Shown: positions 7,552-17,634, counted from the stretch's first letter. The stretch is DNA of 64,000 bases from CAZXSK01 sp964642855 (GCA_964642855.1 CAZXSK010000013.1:4634-68633); one strand, 5' to 3'. The notes: generated from the letters alone by a model not told the origin. Made by a program: numbers and translations.

Positions 7552-9300
7552 CTACGAGCCCTCGGTACGCACGATCCAATCTCCCTGCTTCTGGACAGGA
7601 TCGGGCATATCGGGTGCTTTCCCGTGGATCTGCTTCAGAGCCCATCGAGCTGCCAGCATCTGGTCGCGGTACTTGCGGCTTTGCAGCAGGATACGGCGAA
7701 GGGCAGGCGTGGCGGCTTCCACTCTGAGCTTCCCTGCGGCGATGGCGGCCTGGAAGTACACGTCCGGCTCGGAGTAGTATGTATCCTCCAGAATGCTGAC
7801 AAGGGTACTGGCGATCTTGTCTCGGTTCGTCTTCGTAGCCAACTTGGGCAAAGCCGCAGCGATGGCTGCGGTCTGTTCGGATAGCCTCATGTCGCTGAAC
7901 TTGAGGGTCGCTGCAATCAGCAGCACCGGTACGTGCTCGGTAACACCCGCATCGGCAAGCGCCTCGGCGATGGCGCCTACCACGTGTTGGCTGTAGGCGG
8001 GGGGAGTAGAACCGCGGGCCATCGCACTGAGATAGCGCGGTGCGACCTTGTTGTAGCGTGCCATCAGGCCCTTGAGGCCATCGATCGATTCTTGAGTGTT
8101 GGTTCCTCCCAGTGAATGCGCGACGTCAGCAAGGACTTTTACATCCAGACTGAGAGAACTTGCCAGAGACAGACGAGTCTCCAACCCATGGGGGCTCTCA
8201 AGGTCTCCCAGAAGCCGACACAGAGATGCCACATTCCGGGCGGTCAAGTCATCACGAAATCTCTGGTCAATCGCGATCGTCAGCTTCTCCAGCAGACCGG
8301 CGGCGTTCTCCGTTACGATCCTTCCGCCGATTTCCCGGAGAGACTGCACGCTGGCATAGTGGGCGTCTGAGGGCTTGTCAGTGAGCCTTTCCAGCAGCAG
8401 AGTCACGCAATCGGCTCGCTTGAACTGGCCGGCCGCCCGAATGGCAGCCAAGCGAACCAATGGCGAGCTGTCCTTCAGGAAAGGTCGGATTCGGTCGCCT
8501 TTGCGGGCGGAAACGAATACTCGCACCGCCGCTCTCCGAAGAAGCGGCGATTCCGACTCGGCCGCTCTCTGAGCATGCGGCAATGCCGACGCAGGCATGA
8601 GATGCCCGAGCGAAGCCATGGCTTCCGCGGCGAAGGTAGGCCTTCTGTCCTCAACGAATCTCTCCAGCGAACCGACCAACTTCGACTGTGAGTTTTCCCG
8701 CCCCGAGGCAACACGGACATTCTGCATGGCACGGATGGACACGCGAGGACTTCGGTGCTCAATCAGGTCCGCAGTCGCAAGAAACTCGCCGTGTCGTGTG
8801 GCTGCTCGAAGAGTGGCCGCAAGAACGAGAGGGTCAGAGGTGTTTCTGAACAAGACAGAGAAAGACACGCTCTGCCCTTCGGATCGAACAAGATCCACTG
8901 CGCGGACAGCTGCAAGCTTGACCATTCGGGCAGGATCAGCCATACCTTTCCGGAGAATGGCTTGAAGGTCCGGATGCCTCAGTCGCACGGCCGCTTGAAG
9001 CGCCGACGCTCGTACGGTTGGATGATCATCCTTGAGTCCTTTTGAGATCGCATCCGCCGCATCCAGGTTGTCGGTCTCGCCGAGATCTGCTACGGCTTGG
9101 GCACGCACCCGTGGGTCTTCATCGGTCAGCAGTTGGGCTAGCAATGCCACGTTCCTGTCGCTGCCGAATGTGCGGTCCGGATCGAATCCGGTGGGCGGAG
9201 CCTCTGCGCCGGCGAAGGAAGCCATTACCAGTATCGAGGAGATCGCCACGGCCTGGATCCAGTCGCCTGTTCGTACCAATGAGTTCATGAGGTGCTTCAC
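7552..9300 (-). CDS. Exported HEAT-repeat protein
   Basis: A 582-residue protein with an N-terminal signal (IQAVAISSILVMASFAGAEA) and then about a dozen HEAT/PBS-type helical repeats. Clear repeat cores are DEDPRVRAQAVADLGE, DDHPTVRASALQAAVRL, SPLLRRAAVRVF and SSPLVRLAAIRAAGQF. Such alpha-solenoids act as protein-binding scaffolds. The GTG start overlaps the permease stop as GTGA; an ATG four codons later is an equally possible start. It is the last gene of the locus that also encodes an ABC ATPase, an ABC-2 permease and a large membrane protein, so it may be a periplasmic partner of that transporter. Confidence 0.88.
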   Translation of the reverse strand: MKHLMNSLVRTGDWIQAVAISSILVMASFAGAEAPPTGFDPDRTFGSDRNVALLAQLLTDEDPRVRAQAVADLGETDNLDAADAISKGLKDDHPTVRASALQAAVRLRHPDLQAILRKGMADPARMVKLAAVRAVDLVRSEGQSVSFSVLFRNTSDPLVLAATLRAATRHGEFLATADLIEHRSPRVSIRAMQNVRVASGRENSQSKLVGSLERFVEDRRPTFAAEAMASLGHLMPASALPHAQRAAESESPLLRRAAVRVFVSARKGDRIRPFLKDSSPLVRLAAIRAAGQFKRADCVTLLLERLTDKPSDAHYASVQSLREIGGRIVTENAAGLLEKLTIAIDQRFRDDLTARNVASLCRLLGDLESPHGLETRLSLASSLSLDVKVLADVAHSLGGTNTQESIDGLKGLMARYNKVAPRYLSAMARGSTPPAYSQHVVGAIAEALADAGVTEHVPVLLIAATLKFSDMRLSEQTAAIAAALPKLATKTNRDKIASTLVSILEDTYYSEPDVYFQAAIAAGKLRVEAATPALRRILLQSRKYRDQMLAARWALKQIHGKAPDMPDPVQKQGDWIVRTEGS

Positions 9301-10982
9301 TTGTCAGCCCTGCGGAGTTGGAGAACGCGTAAGACGGTGATCACGAGCAGCAAGATGGAAACGGTTACCACAAGCCTGACATAGCCGTCCACCAACGCGA
9401 GTTCCTGCATACCCACGTGTCCTGCCGCATCCATCGCGGCGGCAACGGGGTTGGCGAGGAACACGGTTCGTACCAGGCGTCTGCTGAACAGATCGCGTGC
9501 CAAGAGCATCAGGAGGCTGAGGAACCCCATCGTCAGGATGACAGCATATGTCCAGGCTGTGGCTGTTGGCGTCCGACTGAAGAAGCTGGAGAAGAACAGT
9601 CCGCACGCGGCAACGAAAAGGATCGTCACGCCGAGGACTTCCATGACGCCGACGATGTTCCGCCAGATGTTCACGTTGAAATAGAGCAGGATGGCAGCAG
9701 AAGGCGCAATTGCCAGTGCCAGCAGGACCAACGGAATCACAGCTGCCTGGAATTTGCCGCTGACGATTCGCCAACTGGGCAGCCGAGTGGTCCGCAACAG
9801 ATCCCACACCCCTGTCTCACGGTCGGCGCAGATAGCCCCGCTAGTCATCGCGGGCCCGACGAGGCACACAAGCACCACGGAAAGCGCTGCTACAACGGTC
9901 AGCATGTTTTCCACCATTCCCGCCGATTCCCCGACGAACGCCGAGACCCCCAGCGAGACGACAAACATCAGGAGGACCGATACGATCATGCATGTGCCGA
10001 TGATTCGCAGCAGCGTGTGGGCCTGGAGCATGGGACGGGTCCGGAATTCTTTCACAAGAACCGGGTTCTGCCACCAACTGATGCTACGCTTGCGTTTGCG
10101 CGGGTCGATGATGAAGAGAATGGACCGGGCATTCACCTTGCCCCGCTCGACCACCTTGAGCTTCTCACGGGGCCGTGGCGGCGCGACGGGTCTGTGAAGC
10201 TTGTAGAGGCATGTGATCATCAATGCGGTGATTGCCAGCAGCGCCAGGGGGATATACGTAACCCAGAACGCGGGTTGGTCGGCGGCGGGTGTCGTGTACT
10301 CGCCCTTTCCGAGTACAAGCGAGAGCATCGCCTGGATGGGACTCAGCGATGCAAGATAGTGCAGCACCGCCTGTCCTCCGCCGCCAAGACGCGTCATCAG
10401 GCGATTGCTGATTGGCCAGGCGGGTATCGCCACCAGTATGCAAACAGCCAGAAGGATGCCGTAGGTGATGATGATGGCGCGGTATGATCGATGGCTGACA
10501 GTGCTTACCAGCAGGCCGATCATGCCCAGGTAAACTGCGGTCAGGAGAAGCAGGCCCATGGCTGCAAGCACGTCGACGGCACGCACGCCGCCAAGAAGAA
10601 GCGGCATCGCCAAGCCAACCGAACCGGTCAGAACGAGCAGGATCAGAAACGTCAAAGACCCGACCATCTTGCCGAGGGCGATCTCCCATGGCTTCATAGA
10701 TGTCGCATAGAGGCTTTCCCATGTATTCCGTTCCTTCTCGCCGGTCAGGGCCGCTGCCGTGAAGGCCGGAGCAAACAGGGCGACCAGAACCATTTCGCCG
10801 ATCGAGAGCACCGCGAAGATCCTTCGCGCCTGGTCGCCGCGGTAATCCTGCAGTCCACCTGCAGGCCAGAGAAGCCAGATCAGTCCTGCCACGGCGAGGA
10901 GAAATGCGGCCTGCATGAAGACGGCCTTGCGGGTGCGAAGCGACGAGAGGACTTCCTTTCGGACGATCGGGTTGGAGATCAT
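9297..10982 (-). CDS. ABC-2-type transporter permease
   Basis: A 561-residue polytopic membrane protein, long for the family because it joins two ABC-2 permease halves. Each half starts with an NP(I/V)xxKE(V/F)xxxxR-like amphipathic segment (SNPIVRKEVLSSLRTRK at the N-terminus, QNPVLVKEFRTRPMLQAHT near residue 300), followed by about six hydrophobic helices. GEKERNTWESLYATSMKPWEI and DRETGVWDLLRTTRLPSWRI are the matching coupling segments between helices 2 and 3. The ATG overlaps the stop of the ATPase gene (ATGA). Together they make one exporter; the substrate is unknown, with ABC-2 systems commonly moving polysaccharides, lipids or drugs. Confidence 0.93.
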   Translation of the reverse strand: MISNPIVRKEVLSSLRTRKAVFMQAAFLLAVAGLIWLLWPAGGLQDYRGDQARRIFAVLSIGEMVLVALFAPAFTAAALTGEKERNTWESLYATSMKPWEIALGKMVGSLTFLILLVLTGSVGLAMPLLLGGVRAVDVLAAMGLLLLTAVYLGMIGLLVSTVSHRSYRAIIITYGILLAVCILVAIPAWPISNRLMTRLGGGGQAVLHYLASLSPIQAMLSLVLGKGEYTTPAADQPAFWVTYIPLALLAITALMITCLYKLHRPVAPPRPREKLKVVERGKVNARSILFIIDPRKRKRSISWWQNPVLVKEFRTRPMLQAHTLLRIIGTCMIVSVLLMFVVSLGVSAFVGESAGMVENMLTVVAALSVVLVCLVGPAMTSGAICADRETGVWDLLRTTRLPSWRIVSGKFQAAVIPLVLLALAIAPSAAILLYFNVNIWRNIVGVMEVLGVTILFVAACGLFFSSFFSRTPTATAWTYAVILTMGFLSLLMLLARDLFSRRLVRTVFLANPVAAAMDAAGHVGMQELALVDGYVRLVVTVSILLLVITVLRVLQLRRADK

Positions 10983-11965
10983 TCCGTCGGTGCTCCTTCC
11001 TCGTCTTCGGGCACCTCGGACCCCAGGCCGCTGATGGACATGTATGCATCTTCGAGGCTAAGGGGGACCTCTCGGCAGGTCACGATCGCCACGCCTGAGG
11101 AGACCATTGTGGAAACCAGTTCGGAGAGTGCGATGTCGTCGCCGCCGAAATGGAATCGCAGGACATTCGCGTCGATCTCGGAGTCGTCGACGTTCCTCAC
11201 AGCCTCGCAATTGGCAAGAACGTTTGCCATCTCTGGTGCACGTTCGGTGGCTTTAAATTCCATTAACCGGTCTCTCCGCAATTCGCTGAGAACATCATCA
11301 ATGTCCCCAGCGGCCCGAAGTTTGCCGGAATGGATAATCCCGATCGAGTCGCAGATTGCTGCCAGCTCTGGCAGAATGTGAGAACTGACCAGGAGGGTCT
11401 TGCCACCGTCTGCAAGTTTGCGGAGGAGTTGACGCATCTCAATGCGTGCCTGCGGGTCCAGACCGGAGGCCGGTTCATCCAGCAGCAGGACCTCGGGGTC
11501 GTGCATGAGCGTTCGCGCGATACCCACGCGTTGCTTCATGCCCTTGGAGAGAGTGTCCACGAATCGATCACGCAGATACTCGCCATTGCTCACGTCCAGC
11601 ACGTAATCAATGCGATCTCGCCGATCCTTCCTGGGAATCTTGAACGCAGCCCCGAAGAAATCCAAGTATTCCCAGACGCGCATCTGGTCGTACACCCCGA
11701 ACGCATCGGGCATGTAGCCGACGAGGGACTTGATCTCATCTCTGCCTGTCGATACGTCGACGCCGGCGATCTCGGCTTTCCCGCTGGTCGCCTGGAGAAG
11801 TCCCGAGAGAATGCGGATGGTCGTGGTCTTGCCCGCACCATTATGGCCAATGTACCCGAAGATGTGTCCGCGGCGGATCTCCATGTTCAGGTTGTCCAAC
11901 GCGACGATCTCGTCGTACCGCTTGGTCAGACCCTGGCACCGTACCATGACTTCGCCGTTCTCCAT
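10979..11965 (-). CDS. ABC transporter ATP-binding protein
   Basis: A 328-residue ATPase of the ABC-2/CcmA type. Walker A is GHNGAGKTTTIRIL, the signature motif is seen as DTLSKGMKQRVGIARTL, Walker B as EVLLLDEPASGLD, and the switch His follows in LLVSSHILPEL. A C-terminal extension of about 100 residues follows the nucleotide-binding domain, as in many drug or lipid exporters. The ATG at 11965 was chosen over an upstream start because GAGAGG lies a suitable distance before it and the protein starts at the normal family position. It overlaps the permease gene by four bases, so the pair is co-translated. Confidence 0.95.
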   Translation of the reverse strand: MENGEVMVRCQGLTKRYDEIVALDNLNMEIRRGHIFGYIGHNGAGKTTTIRILSGLLQATSGKAEIAGVDVSTGRDEIKSLVGYMPDAFGVYDQMRVWEYLDFFGAAFKIPRKDRRDRIDYVLDVSNGEYLRDRFVDTLSKGMKQRVGIARTLMHDPEVLLLDEPASGLDPQARIEMRQLLRKLADGGKTLLVSSHILPELAAICDSIGIIHSGKLRAAGDIDDVLSELRRDRLMEFKATERAPEMANVLANCEAVRNVDDSEIDANVLRFHFGGDDIALSELVSTMVSSGVAIVTCREVPLSLEDAYMSISGLGSEVPEDEEGAPTE

Positions 11966-12006
11966 CACGCCTGCATCCTCTCTCTGGTGTATCACTCTGT
12001 TCTGGA

Positions 12007-14562
12007 CTATCGAGCCGTGCCCCTGAGCGTCACATCGACCTGTCGGAAGGACCATTTGGGAACCACGGCTCCGGTGAGCCCCTTCGCCGAGGACTGGCCG
12101 GTTGGGTCTACCTGCAGCACGAATCGATACGTGCCGTCCGGTTGCCTGAATCGCTCCGGCTCGGGCACTCCAATGGTGGCGGTGCCCATTAGATTGTCAC
12201 GCTCTTCAAGCAGGACCAGACGTCCCTTGTGGTCCTTCTGGCCTGCGGGGATACCATACACAGATAGCCGGAAGTTCATCGCTCGCATGTCCACATCGAG
12301 AGTCACTTCGGGTCTTTCCAGCGGATCCATACCCTGGGGTACACGGGAGCGGACGATCAACGTGCCCGAATAACGAACATCGCTGAGGAAAGACGCGTTG
12401 ACTCTGTTGTAGACCTGCGTACCTGCTGAGTCGAACGTCGTGTTCGTAAAGCCAGAAGGGATCAGAACCGATGTGCCCGGGCGAGGAGGCTCTATCTCCA
12501 GAGGCCAAGCGATCACGCACCATCCCTGTCGGGTCATTTGCCTGTCCGAGATCGGCATGAGGGGGCTGTGCTGAACGTAGCCGATGGCAATCGGTCGCTT
12601 CTCGATGCGAAGTCTCTGGCCGGGAACCGAAACAAGACGTCCAAGCAGACGGTTCCTCCGCCGGTCTTCCGCCGTGTGAGTCAGGGAAGGTGTGAACTCC
12701 CCCTTGGTATAGGGGGTAAGGTCTTGGTCTTGGGCGAATCGGCCCCCAACGTTCGACGCCATCGGACGGATAAATTCCACCTGGCTGAGCACATCGTCGG
12801 GGCCGACGGAGATCTCCGTCGGCATGCCCACCCCTAGCGAGCCCAAAGCGTAGGTACGGAACCCCGTGTAAATCACGGTCTGGGCGATCTCCGCGGGAAA
12901 CTGGTTCTCGAGTACTCCCGTGAGTCCGTCGGAACCAAATGTCAGCGTCCCGGAGGTAGCTTGGCCAGGCAGTACGCTGTCGAGGAAAACGGCACGCGAC
13001 GTGCGGCTGGGTATGGATACGTCAGGCAGGAGAATGGTTCTGGCCGTGCGGACCTCGCTGCTGGTAAGGGCTCCCAGAGCTGATTCCCGCTGGTCCTCGA
13101 TGATACCGCGCGGGCTGTCAGAGGAGAGGACGGCTCCGGTCAGTTCCTGGGGGCCTGTGTAGTAGGCGAACAACTCCTGAACGCGCATCTCGCTTCCATC
13201 GCATAGAATCAGGCCGACGTATGTAATACGCTGCGGCTCGGAACGGGAAATGCTCCACACATAGACGCCGATCGACATCAGAACCGTCAGCGGGATCAGG
13301 ACCAACCACAACCACTCACCTCGACGTGATCTTCGCAGCAGGAGCCCTGTTCCAACGATGATAGCTACCAGGGCGAGGAGTGTTCCAGCCGGAATGGACC
13401 GTCCGGTTGCCTTCCTGCCGGCGATTTCCTCCAACGTTACCGGCGCAGCCTGGGAGGTCAGGAAGGCCTCCGACCGAATGGGAGGATGAACCATACTGGC
13501 CCGATAGATGGAATCGTATATAGGGTGAAGTTTCGACGGCTTGGTCGCTCCGAGGGGTAGGGCAAGAACCATGATTCGCCCTGCACCGCATACACGGCGA
13601 GTCAGCAGAGGAAGCCCTTGGGCTTCATAGATGACGTCAGCCGTGGTTGCATGGAGCTCGGTCATCAAAGCCGGCCAGGGAAGCTCGACAAGTGGAAGCT
13701 CGTTGCGTTCGGTACGGTACAAATCAAAGCGGTCTGCTGGCGAGACAGCCTGAACCGAAGTCCGGCGGTGCGTCCCCAGGGCAATTACTCCAGCAGCTTG
13801 TCCCAGTTCGCCCGCGAGCAACTCCGGCATCGCTTCGCTCGATGTGATCAGCAGCGTATTCCCTCTGCGGACCCAGTCGAGAATCGCCTGCACGTGAACC
13901 GGTGACAGGGAATCGGCATCCATCCTTCGCATGATCAGCAGATCCAAACCGTCATAGCCATACCAGTGGTCTGCAGGCTTCCGGAATCGACTGAGCAGAT
14001 AGGGCAGAACCGCGACATCCGTTCCCAGTTGTCGATCACTGAGGTTGCTCAGGAAAGCATGGCCGCCGTGCATCGACTCCGGGTCATCGCCTACTTTGGC
14101 CAGGATGCCGACATTCAGAGGCCCCTTCTCTACCAGCGATTCGCTGTAGCTGATTGGCGTCAGCTGTCTGCCGGCAGTGAGATCCCACAGCGAATAGGTG
14201 ATTTCCGCCTGGTTGAGTCCCTGGATTCTGGTCTTGCGGGTCTGAAGTTCCTCGGGCTTGTAAGCGAATGTCACTTCGCGAAGCGATTGTGCTGGAACTT
14301 CGACAACCCGTGAGTAGATGACCTTTGCGCCGGCAGAAGTCTGAGCCGTACAGGCAATCTTTATCTTCCGAGGCTGGTCGGAGCGATTGGCCACAACGGC
14401 CGTCTTCTGCATCCAGGATTTCCGGAAGACGTAACCAGCGAAAGGGCCCTTGGGTCTGCCGGACAGCTGGACTTCCTGCGCAGCGAGAAGTGTCGAGGAG
14501 AGCAGGACGGCCGAGGCCAGGACGCCTGTCAGGACAACCCGTGAAATCGGAATGCACTTCAT
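12007..14562 (-). CDS. Large exported/membrane protein with amidotransferase-like fold
   Basis: An 851-residue protein with an N-terminal signal (SRVVLTGVLASAVLLSSTLLAAQ). After a beta-rich region, residues about 150-260 resemble the glutamine-amidotransferase-like fold found in GldG-type and Bat-type planctomycete proteins (YDGLDLLIMRRMDADSLSPV, WVRRGNTLLITSSEAMPEL). No catalytic Cys is apparent. Two hydrophobic helices lie near residues 375-435 (TLLALVAIIVGTGLLLRR and WLWLVLIPLTVLMSIGVYVW), followed by a large beta-rich C-terminal domain. It precedes the ABC ATPase gene by 41 bases on the same strand. By analogy with Gld-type systems it may couple the ABC exporter to an extracytoplasmic substrate. 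Function is unproven. Confidence 0.75.
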   Translation of the reverse strand: MKCIPISRVVLTGVLASAVLLSSTLLAAQEVQLSGRPKGPFAGYVFRKSWMQKTAVVANRSDQPRKIKIACTAQTSAGAKVIYSRVVEVPAQSLREVTFAYKPEELQTRKTRIQGLNQAEITYSLWDLTAGRQLTPISYSESLVEKGPLNVGILAKVGDDPESMHGGHAFLSNLSDRQLGTDVAVLPYLLSRFRKPADHWYGYDGLDLLIMRRMDADSLSPVHVQAILDWVRRGNTLLITSSEAMPELLAGELGQAAGVIALGTHRRTSVQAVSPADRFDLYRTERNELPLVELPWPALMTELHATTADVIYEAQGLPLLTRRVCGAGRIMVLALPLGATKPSKLHPIYDSIYRASMVHPPIRSEAFLTSQAAPVTLEEIAGRKATGRSIPAGTLLALVAIIVGTGLLLRRSRRGEWLWLVLIPLTVLMSIGVYVWSISRSEPQRITYVGLILCDGSEMRVQELFAYYTGPQELTGAVLSSDSPRGIIEDQRESALGALTSSEVRTARTILLPDVSIPSRTSRAVFLDSVLPGQATSGTLTFGSDGLTGVLENQFPAEIAQTVIYTGFRTYALGSLGVGMPTEISVGPDDVLSQVEFIRPMASNVGGRFAQDQDLTPYTKGEFTPSLTHTAEDRRRNRLLGRLVSVPGQRLRIEKRPIAIGYVQHSPLMPISDRQMTRQGWCVIAWPLEIEPPRPGTSVLIPSGFTNTTFDSAGTQVYNRVNASFLSDVRYSGTLIVRSRVPQGMDPLERPEVTLDVDMRAMNFRLSVYGIPAGQKDHKGRLVLLEERDNLMGTATIGVPEPERFRQPDGTYRFVLQVDPTGQSSAKGLTGAVVPKWSFRQVDVTLRGTAR

Positions 14563-14687
14563 ACTTCGCTTTCTTTCCGACAGAAATGTGGCATCGATGC
14601 AGAGCCAAGATCGTACTGAGTTCCTGGGCGTCACGCAAGTGCTCGACGCAGAGGAACCGGAAGACTGGCCCAACCATCTCTCGGCCA

Positions 14688-14696
14688 TGTTATACT
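14688..14696 (+). promoter_or_regulatory. Extended -10 promoter, probable leaderless mRNA
   Basis: TG at 14688-14689, one base, then TATACT at 14691-14696: an extended -10 element. No good -35 box is present at normal spacing. Only 7 bases lie between the hexamer and the ATG at 14704, and there is no SD site, so the mRNA should start at the initiation codon. Confidence 0.55.
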
Positions 14697-14703
14697 AACC
14701 AGC

Positions 14704-15636
14704 ATGCGTCAGATCCGATGGACTATCCCTGCCCTATCAGCAGGATTCGCCCTTGCCCTGGCCGGGCTTACGGGCGTGGCGGAGGACAAGGACCCCAATG
14801 ACCTTCCGCTGAAGGCAGACGCTCCGCTGTGCCCAAAACCCCAGGCCGGCAACGTAACGGGCGCGATCTTGCCTCCCGATCGCGTCAAGACGATTCGACT
14901 GGTCTCCCGGGCGACGGGCAAGAGCTACCGATGTACGGAATACGATCCGAACTCGGGACAGTTTCGCTTCGCATCCGTTCCTGGCGACGCATCTTACGAC
15001 GTCTGTGTGACCACCGGGGAGGGCAAGGAGTATCAGGGAGTCGACCTGTCCTTTGTTGATGCAAGGCTCCTGAGGCTCGCGGACATTCGTCGCAGGAAGC
15101 TGGGACTGAAACGTCCGAGGGACTACAGGTTCGACCAAAGTGACGCCAACTCGCTGCTTGATTGGGTGAAGTCATGGGACGATTTCCTCGAAGATCGGCG
15201 GGTACTCTACATTCGTGGGGACGGGCCGAAAGCTACCATGCTCGTGGAGTTGATGAGGACGCGGGAATTCTACGCATCGGGCGGCAAGTTGGTCTGGCGG
15301 GTGGAGCTTTGGTATTTCCGCGAGAAACGCGGCGGATGGGACCGTCTGCCCGACCAGGAGCGGACATTGAGACGAGAGAGGGTTTCGCCAGAAGAGTTCA
15401 GGAAGATCTCAGTCGAGTACTATCCGGCGCTGACGGCCTTTGTGGACCCCAATGGCCAGAGCGAGCCCGTACGATTCAGGCTGCCGAAAAAGCCTGATGC
15501 AAGCCGAGGCCGGCCGGCCGGGACCGACCCCAAGATCGAGGCGAATCCCCACATTCTCGGGCTCCCAGAGGAGAGCACGTCGAAGTCCGCCATCGAAGAA
15601 GACTCAGGCGAAGGTGAGGATGGTCGCGATGGTTGA
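14704..15636 (+). CDS. Exported protein of unknown function
   Basis: A 310-residue protein with a signal peptide (IPALSAGFALALAGLTGVAE). The mature part begins with a beta-sandwich-like region of about 95 residues (GNVTGAILPPDRVKTIRLVS, FRFASVPGDASYDVCVTTGE) that resembles carboxypeptidase-regulatory or SpaA-like domains. A mixed alpha/beta region follows (SLLDWVKSWDDFLEDRRVLY; KLVWRVELWYFREKRGGWDR). The last 50 residues are low-complexity and acidic. No catalytic motif is recognised. It is transcribed away from the ABC locus, from an extended -10 promoter, and converges with the GT39 gene. Confidence 0.75.
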   Translation: MRQIRWTIPALSAGFALALAGLTGVAEDKDPNDLPLKADAPLCPKPQAGNVTGAILPPDRVKTIRLVSRATGKSYRCTEYDPNSGQFRFASVPGDASYDVCVTTGEGKEYQGVDLSFVDARLLRLADIRRRKLGLKRPRDYRFDQSDANSLLDWVKSWDDFLEDRRVLYIRGDGPKATMLVELMRTREFYASGGKLVWRVELWYFREKRGGWDRLPDQERTLRRERVSPEEFRKISVEYYPALTAFVDPNGQSEPVRFRLPKKPDASRGRPAGTDPKIEANPHILGLPEESTSKSAIEEDSGEGEDGRDG

Positions 15637-15654
15637 GTGTCCTGGCCGCGCCCA

Positions 15655-17634
15655 TCAGTCGCCTGCGGATTCGTCAGGATCGCTCCCAATCCTGAACATG
15701 GGCTGACCGTTCGGGTCGATCCTGTCCTTCAGGCGAATCAGGTAGATCCGCCCCCACCGCTCTTCGCGAATGGGCGGCGTCTCGACGATGACATCTCCGA
15801 GCTGTTCGGGGTGGGTCTGGTACCACACGCTTCGATGGAGCTCGAAGTTGCCGTCCTTGGAGAGCTCCCCGGTTCCGAGTGCTGCCAGGCCGCGGTCGCA
15901 GGTGATCAGCAGCTTTCCTGTCAACTGGTTCAAGGTGGAAACCACCCGCCGATGGGACTCTTCGGCCGTTTCATCGGAATAGCGTATGCGAGCGGGAATT
16001 CTCTGGCCGAACCGCCCGAGGTATGGCTCGACGCACAGCTTGGCTGCGTAGTACATGTGCAGGGGCTCATCCTGGGCGATTCTGTCCACCTCCTTCGCGA
16101 AGCGGCGGATTTTCACGCCGTCGCCCGTCACGGCGTGCTCAGTGTTCATGTATCGGTCCAGGAAATGCATTCCCAGGCTGACCACACAGAGCAAACCCAC
16201 CAGCAACCGGGTTCGCCAGGTCAGTCCCGCGTAGATGGCCAGGGACGTGGCTGTTACTCCGATCCCGACCCATACCGGCAGAAGTGCCCAGGTCGTCGGG
16301 GCTACGTAGTAGGGCATCGAGATTACGTCGCGTAGAGCATCCGGAGCCAGATCCCAGGACAGGTAGGCTTGGGAAACGATCGCTACCAGCAGACCTGTGA
16401 TGATCACAGAAGCTGCGAGTCCGTGATGCACGGCGTGTATTCCCCGGGCGCCGGCCTTGCCTTGACGGATCGCACGGTCGATCGCCCAGGCCGCCAGCAT
16501 CGCCACCGCCCCGTAGCAGGGCAGAAGATAGTCAGGCCTGAACCCGTGTGAAAGCGAGTAGGGTATCAGGACGGCCAGTATCCAGGATAGCGGCAACACA
16601 ATGGGTGAGGAACGGCCAAACCAGCGGCGCACGCCCACCAGGGCAAGCGCTCCGACTGCGAAAACCGAAATCGGCAGCGTCCGAACCAGAAGGTAGGCAA
16701 CTGGTGGCCACGAGCTGGATTTCGGGGGGGACTGCCCTGAGCCGGTAATGCGCTGGATCACCTCGTATCTGAACAGATACCGGAATTCCTCTCCGCCCCA
16801 GGCAAACAGAGCAGCCAGATAGGGGCCCATCAGAAGTAGATAGGCGATGATGCCCCATTGAAGACGAACCGCTTTGATGGCGGTCCAGAGCCTGTGCGCG
16901 ATCAGCCGTAAGAATACCAGCAGCTTGTCGCCTGGGCGCTGAATTCGGCTCAGGACACCGAAGCCGGGTCCCATGCCGGCTCCCAGCGCAACGAACCCAG
17001 CGACCAGCGGGATGTTCGCCACGCCCCAGCCCTTGGTGAACGCACCCAGCAGGATCGTTGCCCACAGGCCGACCAGCCAGTATTTTCTCATACGCTTAGG
17101 GGCTGGGTGAAACAACACACGGTCGACACAGAAAATCGATGCGGTGATGAAGAACGTCAGCGGCATGTCGGTCAGCGCAAGATACAGCAGCTTGGACATG
17201 TGCAGGCAGATCGGCCAGAGCACGCCGGTAATTAGTGCGATTCGCCTGCCCAACCACCGTAGCGTGAGCAGGTAGATCAGGACCACCGTACCGATCCCGC
17301 CAAGAATGGCGGGGATCCTGTAGACCAGATCATTGTATGCTCCGGTCAGCTTCAGCAGGGGGGCGAGCATCCAGGCGTACAGGGGAGGCTTCTTGAAGAT
17401 GCCCTCGTCCTGCTGGCGGGGCATGAGCCAGTTGCCCCCTTGGGCGAGGTCCATGGCGGCTCCAACCTGCCACACCTGCGCAAACCGGTACGTGTGAGGC
17501 GGAGCTTGGCTGGCAATCAGAACCACCACCAGAACCAAGGCCACGATAACGGTCAGATCCATGATGATCCTGGCCGGGTTGGCATGAGTCGACGTTTCCT
17601 CGGGCGACGGTCTGGAGAATCGCGGGATCTTCAT
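15655..17634 (-). CDS. GT39-type membrane glycosyltransferase (ArnT/PMT family)
   Basis: A 659-residue membrane protein. The first periplasmic loop after helix 1 carries QDEGIFKKPPLYAWMLAPLL, matching the DE...KPP motif of PMT_2/ArnT enzymes, where the acidic pair binds metal and the lipid-phosphate sugar donor. About eleven hydrophobic helices follow, then a soluble C-terminal domain of about 150 residues. Such enzymes transfer a sugar from a polyprenyl phosphate to lipid A-like molecules or proteins on the outer face of the membrane. The ATG overlaps the upstream LAB_N gene by four bases (ATGA), a pairing typical of lipid-modification loci. Confidence 0.92.
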   Translation of the reverse strand: MKIPRFSRPSPEETSTHANPARIIMDLTVIVALVLVVVLIASQAPPHTYRFAQVWQVGAAMDLAQGGNWLMPRQQDEGIFKKPPLYAWMLAPLLKLTGAYNDLVYRIPAILGGIGTVVLIYLLTLRWLGRRIALITGVLWPICLHMSKLLYLALTDMPLTFFITASIFCVDRVLFHPAPKRMRKYWLVGLWATILLGAFTKGWGVANIPLVAGFVALGAGMGPGFGVLSRIQRPGDKLLVFLRLIAHRLWTAIKAVRLQWGIIAYLLLMGPYLAALFAWGGEEFRYLFRYEVIQRITGSGQSPPKSSSWPPVAYLLVRTLPISVFAVGALALVGVRRWFGRSSPIVLPLSWILAVLIPYSLSHGFRPDYLLPCYGAVAMLAAWAIDRAIRQGKAGARGIHAVHHGLAASVIITGLLVAIVSQAYLSWDLAPDALRDVISMPYYVAPTTWALLPVWVGIGVTATSLAIYAGLTWRTRLLVGLLCVVSLGMHFLDRYMNTEHAVTGDGVKIRRFAKEVDRIAQDEPLHMYYAAKLCVEPYLGRFGQRIPARIRYSDETAEESHRRVVSTLNQLTGKLLITCDRGLAALGTGELSKDGNFELHRSVWYQTHPEQLGDVIVETPPIREERWGRIYLIRLKDRIDPNGQPMFRIGSDPDESAGD

